Assembly: GCF_900106015.1 (NCBI RefSeq)
Contig: NZ_LT629797.1
Span: forward strand, 5,332,001 to 5,396,000
DNA length: 64,000 nucleotides
Reading direction: 5' to 3'
Source: Pseudomonas sihuiensis
GTDB taxonomy: Bacteria; Pseudomonadota; Gammaproteobacteria; Pseudomonadales; Pseudomonadaceae
Below, piece after piece: positions 58,599 through 64,000 of the stretch. Every line of letters starts with the position of its first letter. Position 1 is the first letter of the stretch. Made by a program: the position numbers and the translations under genes. The notes below the pieces were generated by a model, which ran no database searches, was not told where the DNA came from, and saw only the letters and a program-made list of their open reading frames with translations.

Positions 58599-60797
58599 TC
58601 AGCCGGCCAGCCCGGCTGCTTTGGCGCGCGCAGCGTGCAGTTTCTTGTAGCTGTCGATCAGGCGCAGGTGCTTGTCCAGGCCTTCGAGTTTCATGCTGGT
58701 CGGCGTCAGGCCATGGAAGCGCACGCTGCCGTCCACCGAGCCGATCACTGCATCCATGCGCTCGTTGCCGAACATACGGCGCAGGTTGTGCTCGTAGTTG
58801 GCCAGCTCCAGCTCGTCGTCCAGCTGGATCTCCAGCACGGCGTTGACCGCCTGGTAGAACAGGCCGCGCTCGACGGTGTTGTCGTTGTACTGCAGGAAGG
58901 CCTCGACCAGCTCCTTGGCATCGTCGTATTTCTTCAGCGCCAGGTTGATCAGCAGCTTCAGCTCGAGGATGGTCAGCTGGCCCCACACCGTGTTGTCGTC
59001 GAACTCGATGCCGATCAGCGTGGTGATATCGGTGTAGTCGTCGACCTCGGTGTTGTTGAGGTTGCGCAGCAGCGACTTCAGTTCGCGGTCGCTCAGGCTG
59101 TGCAGGTTGAGGATGTCCTTGCGGAACAGCAGCGCCTTGTTGGTGTTGTCCCAGATCAGATCCTCGACCGGATAGATTTCCGAGTAGCCCGGCACCAGGA
59201 TGCGGCAGGCGTTGGCGCCGAGATCGTCATAGGTGGCCACGTAAACCTCCTTGCCCATGTCCTCGAGGATGCCGAACAGGGTCGCGGCTTCCTGCTCATT
59301 CGAGTCGCTGCCTTCGCCGGAGAAATCCCATTCGACGAATTCGAAGTCCGGCGTGGCGCCGAAGAAGCGCCAGGACACCACGCCGCTGGAGTCGATGAAG
59401 TGCTCGACGAAGTTGTTCGGCTCGGTCAGCGCCAGGCTGTCGAAGGTCGGCTGCGGCAGGTCGTTGAGGCCTTCGAAGCTGCGGCCCTGCAGCAGTTCGG
59501 TGAGGCTGCGCTCCAGCGCCACTTCCAGGCTCGGGTGCGCTCCGAAGGAGGCGAATACGCCGCCGGTGCGCGGGTTCATCAGGGTTACGCACATCACCGG
59601 GAATTCACCGCCGAGGGAAGCATCCTTCACCAGCACCGGGAAGCCTTGTTCCTCCAAGCCCTTAATGCCGGCGACGATGCCCGGGTACTTGGCCAGCACT
59701 TCCTGCGGCACGTCCGGCAGGCACAGCTCGCCTTCGAGGATCTCGCGTTTCACCGCCCGCTCGAATATCTCCGACAGGCACTGTACCTGGGCTTCGGCCA
59801 GGGTGTTGCCGGCGCTCATGCCGTTGGACAGATACAGGTTCTCGATCAGGTTGGACGGGAAGTACACCGTCTCGCCGTCGCTCCTGCGCACGAATGGCAG
59901 CGAACAGATGCCGCGCAGGGTGTTGCCCGAGTTGGTGTCATACAGGTGCGAGCCGCGCAGTTCGCCATCCGGGTTGTAGATAGCCAGGCAATGCTCGTCG
60001 AGGATTTCCTCGGGCAGCGCATCCTTCGGGCCCGGCTTGAACCAGCGCTCGTTGGGGTAGTGGACGAACTCGGCGCTGGCGATGTCCTCGCCCCAGAACT
60101 GGTCGTTGTAGAAGAAATTGCAGTTCAGCCGCTCGATGAACTCGCCCAGGGCCGAGGCCAGTGCGCTTTCCTTGGTCGATCCTTTGCCGTTGGTGAAGCA
60201 CAGGTTCGACTGCGCGTCGCGAATGTGCAGCGACCAGACGTTGGGCACGATGTTGCGCCAAGAGGCGATCTCGATCTTCATGCCGAGGTCCGCGAGGATG
60301 CCCGACATGTTGGCGATGGTCTGCTCCAGCGGCAGATCCTTGCCCGGGATGTAGGTGGTGGTGTCACTCACCGGCATCAGCAGCGCCTGGGCATCGGCGT
60401 CGAGGTTGTCGACTTCCTCGATGATGAATTCGGGGCCCTGCTGCACCACCTTCTTCACGGTGCAGCGGTCGATGGAGCGCAGGATGCCTAAGCGATCCTT
60501 CTCGGAAATGTCCGCCGGCAGCTCGACCTGGATCTTGAAGATCTGCGCGTAGCGGTTCTCCGGGTCGACGATGTTGTTCTGCGACAGGCGAATGTTCTCG
60601 GTGGGAATGTCGCGCGTCTGGCAGTACAGCTTGACGAAGTACGCCGCGCACAGCGCCGAGGAGGCCAGGAAATAGTCGAACGGCCCCGGCGCCGAGCCAT
60701 CGCCCTTGTAGCGAATCGGCTGATCGGCAATCACCGTGAAGTCATCGAACTTGGCTTCGAGGCGAAGGTTGTCGAGAAAGTTGACCTTGATTTCCAT
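58599..60797 (-). CDS. ycaO: OsmC-YcaO fusion protein
   Basis: 732 residues. Residues 1-150 form an OsmC/Ohr-type domain (VIADQPIRYKGDGSAPGPFD, FLASSALCAAYFVKLYCQTR, LRSIDRCTVKKVV) with two Cys positions typical of peroxidase-like OsmC. Residues about 160-590 are YcaO: FTNGKGSTKESALASALGEF, IERLNCNFFYND and CLSEIFERAVKREILEGELC with the ExxxE/QxxxE ATP-binding pattern. The C-terminal helical part is E. coli YcaO-like. YcaO proteins activate backbone amides with ATP; E. coli YcaO supports RimO methylthiolation. Followed directly by a MocA-like gene. Confidence 0.87.
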   Translation of the reverse strand: MEIKVNFLDNLRLEAKFDDFTVIADQPIRYKGDGSAPGPFDYFLASSALCAAYFVKLYCQTRDIPTENIRLSQNNIVDPENRYAQIFKIQVELPADISEKDRLGILRSIDRCTVKKVVQQGPEFIIEEVDNLDADAQALLMPVSDTTTYIPGKDLPLEQTIANMSGILADLGMKIEIASWRNIVPNVWSLHIRDAQSNLCFTNGKGSTKESALASALGEFIERLNCNFFYNDQFWGEDIASAEFVHYPNERWFKPGPKDALPEEILDEHCLAIYNPDGELRGSHLYDTNSGNTLRGICSLPFVRRSDGETVYFPSNLIENLYLSNGMSAGNTLAEAQVQCLSEIFERAVKREILEGELCLPDVPQEVLAKYPGIVAGIKGLEEQGFPVLVKDASLGGEFPVMCVTLMNPRTGGVFASFGAHPSLEVALERSLTELLQGRSFEGLNDLPQPTFDSLALTEPNNFVEHFIDSSGVVSWRFFGATPDFEFVEWDFSGEGSDSNEQEAATLFGILEDMGKEVYVATYDDLGANACRILVPGYSEIYPVEDLIWDNTNKALLFRKDILNLHSLSDRELKSLLRNLNNTEVDDYTDITTLIGIEFDDNTVWGQLTILELKLLINLALKKYDDAKELVEAFLQYNDNTVERGLFYQAVNAVLEIQLDDELELANYEHNLRRMFGNERMDAVIGSVDGSVRFHGLTPTSMKLEGLDKHLRLIDSYKKLHAARAKAAGLAG

Positions 60798-60926
60798 GGG
60801 GCAATACCAGCGAGCGAAACAAAATGGCGGCCATTATCCGGGTTTTCGGCGGCCTGTCTTGCTCGGTGGTTGCTGATGAAAGCGCGTCGGACCGGCGGCG
60901 AGTGCGACGCCGGCCCAAGAGATAGC

Positions 60927-61859
60927 TCAGCTTTCGAGTTCGGCAGGGTTACTGGTGCCGATGGAGGTGTAGCTCGGCCATTGCCGCAGCAGGGTTTCGA
61001 CGAACTGTTCGGCTGCCGGCGACAGCGAAGAGCCGCGGCGGCGTACCAGGCCCAGCGTACGACTGATCACCGGATCGACCAGTGGCCGGCTGACCAGAAT
61101 CGGATGATCCTCGGCCGGCATCGCCAAGCTGGGGAGGGCGGCGATGCCCAGGCCGGCCTCGACCATGCCGAGTGATGTCGACAGATGCTGCACCTCGTAG
61201 AACCAGCTTGGGCGCCAGTCGAGATGGGCCAGGCCGTGATCGAGCAGCACACGGTTGCCACTCAGGCGGCCGACGCCGATCAGGCGATAGTCGCTGAGCT
61301 CGCGCCAGGCCACTTCTGGCTGCTTGGCCAGGGGATGGTCACGCCGGCAGGCGAGCACGAAGGGCTCATTGACCAGCGGGGTGAAGTCGATCTCTGCGCT
61401 CTGCCCACTCTGCATGTTGATACCGAAATCCGCTTCGCCGCGAATAACCGCTTCCAGCCCTTCATGGGCGCTGAGGTCGAGGATACGGATGCGGATCTTC
61501 GGGTACTGCAGGTTGAAGGCGCGGATCACCGTCGGCAGGAAGTAGAAGGCCGCCGTCGGGATGCAGGCGAGGGTGACCTGGCCGGACTGGCGCTCGGCCA
61601 GTTCGCGGATGCCGAGGATCGAGCGCTCAAAGTCGTCCAGCAGGCGCTGCGCCTTGGGCAGAAAATCCCGGCCCACGGCAGTCAGGCTGACCCGACGCGT
61701 GGTGCGATCCAGCAACTGGATGCCGAGGCTTTCTTCCAGTTTCTGCATGCGCCGGGTCAGGGCCGGCTGGGACAGGTGGATGGCGTTGGCGGCCTCGTGA
61801 AAGTTGCCGAACTCGGCGATTTTCACGAAAGCGCGGATGTCTTGCAGTTCGTAATTCAT
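60927..61859 (-). CDS. galR: GalR-type LysR regulator of gallate degradation
   Basis: 310 residues, HTH: MNYELQDIRAFVKIAEFGNF, AANAIHLSQPALTRRMQKLE, LLDRTTRRVSLTAVG. The effector domain has QVTLACIPTAAFYFLPTVIR and DFGINMQSGQSAEIDFTPLV. Its position divergent from galD and next to an OprD-type porin gene matches the gal cluster of P. putida, where GalR activates gallate genes. Direct repeats in the divergent promoter (61974-62014) could be its sites. The symbol rests on context more than sequence. Confidence 0.75.
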   Translation of the reverse strand: MNYELQDIRAFVKIAEFGNFHEAANAIHLSQPALTRRMQKLEESLGIQLLDRTTRRVSLTAVGRDFLPKAQRLLDDFERSILGIRELAERQSGQVTLACIPTAAFYFLPTVIRAFNLQYPKIRIRILDLSAHEGLEAVIRGEADFGINMQSGQSAEIDFTPLVNEPFVLACRRDHPLAKQPEVAWRELSDYRLIGVGRLSGNRVLLDHGLAHLDWRPSWFYEVQHLSTSLGMVEAGLGIAALPSLAMPAEDHPILVSRPLVDPVISRTLGLVRRRGSSLSPAAEQFVETLLRQWPSYTSIGTSNPAELES

Positions 61860-61973
61860 GCGCTTGGGTTATCAGTCGTGCGTATTTTTGTTTGAAATTT
61901 ACCAATGAACCCTAGTCTTTCGGCTCAGGACTGGCAAGCGAGGAAATATGCACATGCATTAATGCGTTAAATG

Positions 61974-62014
61974 GAATAAATATCAAAATATATGCATTTT
62001 ACAGAATAAATATC
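61974..62014. promoter_or_regulatory. Direct repeats in the galR-galD divergent promoter
   Basis: GAATAAATATC occurs at 61974-61984 and again at 62004-62014, exactly 30 bp apart, about three helical turns. They sit in an AT-rich patch of the 212-base divergent gap, 58-98 bases before galD. ATGCAT occurs at about 61953 and 61992. Spacing and place fit binding by a LysR tetramer; no clear -35/-10 was identified. Confidence 0.45.
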
Positions 62015-62071
62015 CGCTCCCCATAATCGACGCAAAGCAACAATCACTGGTTTTATTGCGTTGGAGGCATC

Positions 62072-63148
62072 ATGCGGACGGTACCTTGTGTACTCATGCG
62101 AGGCGGTACTTCGAAAGGGCCGGTCTTTCTGGCCAATCACCTGCCCACGGACCCGCAACAGCGCGACGAGGTATTGCTCAGCCTGATGGGATCGGGCCAT
62201 GAGCTGGAAATCGATGGTATCGGCGGCGGCAGCCCGCAGACCAGCAAGGTGGCGATCGTCAGCCGCTCGCCGCATCCGGACGCCGATGTCGACTACCTGT
62301 TCGTGCAGGTCATGGTCACCCAGCGCCGCGTCGACACCGCGCCCAACTGCGGCAACATGCTCTGTGCCATCGGTCCTTTCGCCATCGAGCACGGCCTGGT
62401 CAATGCCGGTTCGCCGATGACCCGGGTGCGCATTCGCAACCTCAATACCAACACCTTCGTCGATTCCGACGTGATGACCCCCAATGGCCGCGTGCGCTAT
62501 GACGGCGACACCGCCATCGACGGCGTACCTGGCACTGCCGCGCCGATCAAGCTGACCTTCCTCAATGCCGCTGGCGCCAAGACCGGCCGCCTGCTGCCCA
62601 CCGGCCGCGTGCGTGACGAGTTCGACGGGGTCGTGGCCACCTGCATCGACATGGCCATGCCGATGGTGCTGCTGCATGCCGAGGCGCTGGGCAAGACCGG
62701 CTACGAGTCACCGGCTGAACTGGATGCCGACAGCGCCTTTCTCCAGCGCCTGGAACGCATTCGCCTGCAGGCCGGCCTGGCCATGGGGCTTGGTGACGTG
62801 TCGCAGATGGTCATTCCCAAGCCGGTGCTGCTGGCACCTGCACGCCATGGCGGCACGCTGAGCGTGCGCTATTTCATGCCGCATACCTGCCACCGCTCGG
62901 TCGCTGCCACCGGTGCCATCGGCCTGGCCACGGCCTGCGCGCTACCCGGCAGCGTCGCCCATGACGTCGCGCCCATCGAAGGCGAGGCGCTGGTACGCCT
63001 GGAGCATCCGGGCGGGCAGATCGAGGTTTCCCTGCAGCCTGCCGCTGATGGCAACCCCGACAACCTGCGTGCCTCGCTGGTGCGCACGGCCCGTCGCCTG
63101 TTCTCGGGTGAGGTGTACATCCCCAGCCTGAGGCGCACCGGCAGCTGA
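62072..63148 (+). CDS. galD: 4-oxalomesaconate tautomerase (PrpF/GalD family)
   Basis: Converts the keto to the enol form of 4-oxalomesaconate in gallate breakdown. 358 residues, PrpF-like diaminopimelate-epimerase fold. Start MRTVPCVLMRGGTSKGPVFL with GGAGG upstream; the RGGTSKG motif and the Cys in APNCGNMLCAIGPF (about residue 91) are family signatures, and YFMPHTCHRSVAATGAIGLA carries the second active-site Cys. Next to a galR-like gene and an OprD-family porin gene. Related PrpF aconitate isomerases are the alternative, but prp genes are absent. Confidence 0.88.
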   Translation: MRTVPCVLMRGGTSKGPVFLANHLPTDPQQRDEVLLSLMGSGHELEIDGIGGGSPQTSKVAIVSRSPHPDADVDYLFVQVMVTQRRVDTAPNCGNMLCAIGPFAIEHGLVNAGSPMTRVRIRNLNTNTFVDSDVMTPNGRVRYDGDTAIDGVPGTAAPIKLTFLNAAGAKTGRLLPTGRVRDEFDGVVATCIDMAMPMVLLHAEALGKTGYESPAELDADSAFLQRLERIRLQAGLAMGLGDVSQMVIPKPVLLAPARHGGTLSVRYFMPHTCHRSVAATGAIGLATACALPGSVAHDVAPIEGEALVRLEHPGGQIEVSLQPAADGNPDNLRASLVRTARRLFSGEVYIPSLRRTGS

Positions 63149-63187
63149 TTTCGCTTCACCACAACCACACCCGTAGGGCCAGTCACA

Positions 63188-64000
63188 ATGATAAGAACAA
63201 GATCCCTCAGTTGCTCCGTCGTCGGTATGACGGTCATGGCGCTGCCTGCTGTCGGTGCCAGCGCTGCCGGTTTCATCGAGGACAGCAAGGCCAGCCTGGA
63301 GCTGCGCAACTTCTACCTCAACCGCGACTTTCGCGAGAATGCCGGGCAGAACAAGCGCGAAGAATGGGCGCAAGGCTTCATCCTCAACCTGGAGTCCGGC
63401 TACACCCAGGGCACCGTCGGTTTTGGTGTCGATGCCATCGGCATGCTGGGTCTGAAACTCGACTCCTCGCCAGATCGCAGCGGCACCGACCTGCTAACGC
63501 GTGACAGCCGCAATCGCGCCGAGGACGATTACAGCAAGCTGGGCGTGACCGGCAAGGTGCGTTTCGCCGAGAGCCAACTGCGCGTGGGCACGTTGTTGCC
63601 GAAGATGCCCTACCTGCAATACAGCAACGCACGCCTGCTGCCGCAGGTGTTCGAGGGCTGGCAGCTGCAGAGCAAGGACCTCGAACGCGCCACCTTCACC
63701 CTGGGCGAGATCGACCGCGTGGTGCAGCGCAGCGTGTCCGGCTCCGAGAAACTGTCGCTGAACAACAAGAACGGCCGATTCGGTCGCAGCCCCGAAAGCG
63801 ACGAGCTGCGCTTCGCCGGCGTCGATTACGCGATCAACCCGCAGTTGCTCGCCAGTTATCACTACGCCGAACTGAGCGACGTCTATCGCCAGCATTTCCT
63901 CGGCCTGCAACACAGCCTGGCACTGGGGCCTGGCAAGCTGAAAAGCGACCTGCGTTATTTCAGCAACAGCGAAGCTGGGCGCGAGCTGGTTGGTGACATC
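63188..64000 (+). CDS. galP: OprD-family porin, GalP-like (cut by window edge)
   Basis: The frame is open from the ATG at 63188 to the last base, 271 codons, so only about two thirds of a 400-420 residue porin is seen. Signal peptide (MIRTRSLSCSVVGMTVMALP, cleavage near SAA), then the OprD hallmark GFIEDSKASLELRNFYLNRD and barrel strands to YHYAELSDVYRQHFLGLQHS. In the gallate cluster of P. putida the OprD-type GalP porin follows galD-like genes, so it probably admits gallate or related aromatic acids. The ribosome site is weak. Confidence 0.85.
   Translation, partial: MIRTRSLSCSVVGMTVMALPAVGASAAGFIEDSKASLELRNFYLNRDFRENAGQNKREEWAQGFILNLESGYTQGTVGFGVDAIGMLGLKLDSSPDRSGTDLLTRDSRNRAEDDYSKLGVTGKVRFAESQLRVGTLLPKMPYLQYSNARLLPQVFEGWQLQSKDLERATFTLGEIDRVVQRSVSGSEKLSLNNKNGRFGRSPESDELRFAGVDYAINPQLLASYHYAELSDVYRQHFLGLQHSLALGPGKLKSDLRYFSNSEAGRELVGDI

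Noticed and set aside
58597..58986. N-terminal extension of the MocA-like gene into the OsmC-YcaO gene
   Set aside because: It is out-of-frame sequence within a well-supported gene; the family N-terminus starts at 58596.
1..64000. tRNA, rRNA, CRISPR arrays, intact insertion sequences and prophage genes
   Set aside because: Read on both strands without finding any; the repeats present are short palindromic intergenic elements, not regularly spaced arrays.

Overview
The window is chromosomal DNA of a Pseudomonas-type gammaproteobacterium. The evidence is high GC with strong third-position bias, an arcDABC operon, DUF2790 and DUF5064 proteins, the olsA/olsB/universal-stress-protein neighbourhood, a MalT-like LuxR regulator beside DUF1302/DUF1329 genes, OprD-family porins, and many short Pseudomonas-style palindromic repeats. 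No rRNA, tRNA, CRISPR array, intact insertion sequence or prophage was seen.

Layout. 0-8.6 kb is a cyanophycin scavenging locus. On the minus strand it has an Aot-like amino-acid ABC importer (binding protein, two permeases) ending in the start of an AotO/CphZ-like M14 hydrolase cut by the window edge. Divergently on the plus strand lie an exported cyanophycinase carrying three S-layer-homology (SLH) repeats, a small unknown protein, an OprD-type porin, a second binding protein and an extracellular CphE-type cyanophycinase. 8.7-13.6 kb has an SDR oxidoreductase, a TetR regulator, a hotdog thioesterase, a Bcr/CflA-type exporter and a dihydrolipoamide dehydrogenase. 13.8-19.1 kb is the arginine deiminase operon arcDABC with a DUF5064 gene at its end. 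19.5-23.4 kb is trifunctional putA. 24-31.9 kb is a mixed block: LysR regulators, small exported proteins, an argO/ACT/argP module and a coiled-coil membrane protein. 32-34.1 kb holds xenB with an ArsR repressor, and acpH. 34.3-39.7 kb holds a P-type ATPase and a universal stress protein that appear to share one Anr site, followed by olsA and olsB. 39.8-46.1 kb has assorted enzymes (acyl-CoA dehydrogenase-like, MBL-fold, serine hydrolase, YceI, phospholipase D-type synthase, alpha/beta hydrolase). 46.5-52.5 kb is a DUF1302-DUF1329-LuxR set. 52.7-58 kb is short-chain fatty acid/acetoacetate use (atoE, atoB, atoA, atoD, LysR). 58-60.8 kb is a MocA-like nucleotidyltransferase with an OsmC-YcaO fusion. 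60.9-64 kb starts a gallate cluster (galR, galD, galP-like porin, cut by the window edge).

How it fits together. Cyanophycin would be cut outside the cell to beta-Asp-Arg, pass the OprD-type porin, be bound and imported by the ABC system and be split in the cytoplasm by the CphZ-like enzyme. The released arginine could feed arcDABC (ATP, ornithine, NH3), leave through ArgO, or supply ornithine for ornithine lipids (olsBA). An arginine/ornithine theme therefore recurs across the first 40 kb. The most novel item is the SLH-tailed cyanophycinase at 2747-4510.
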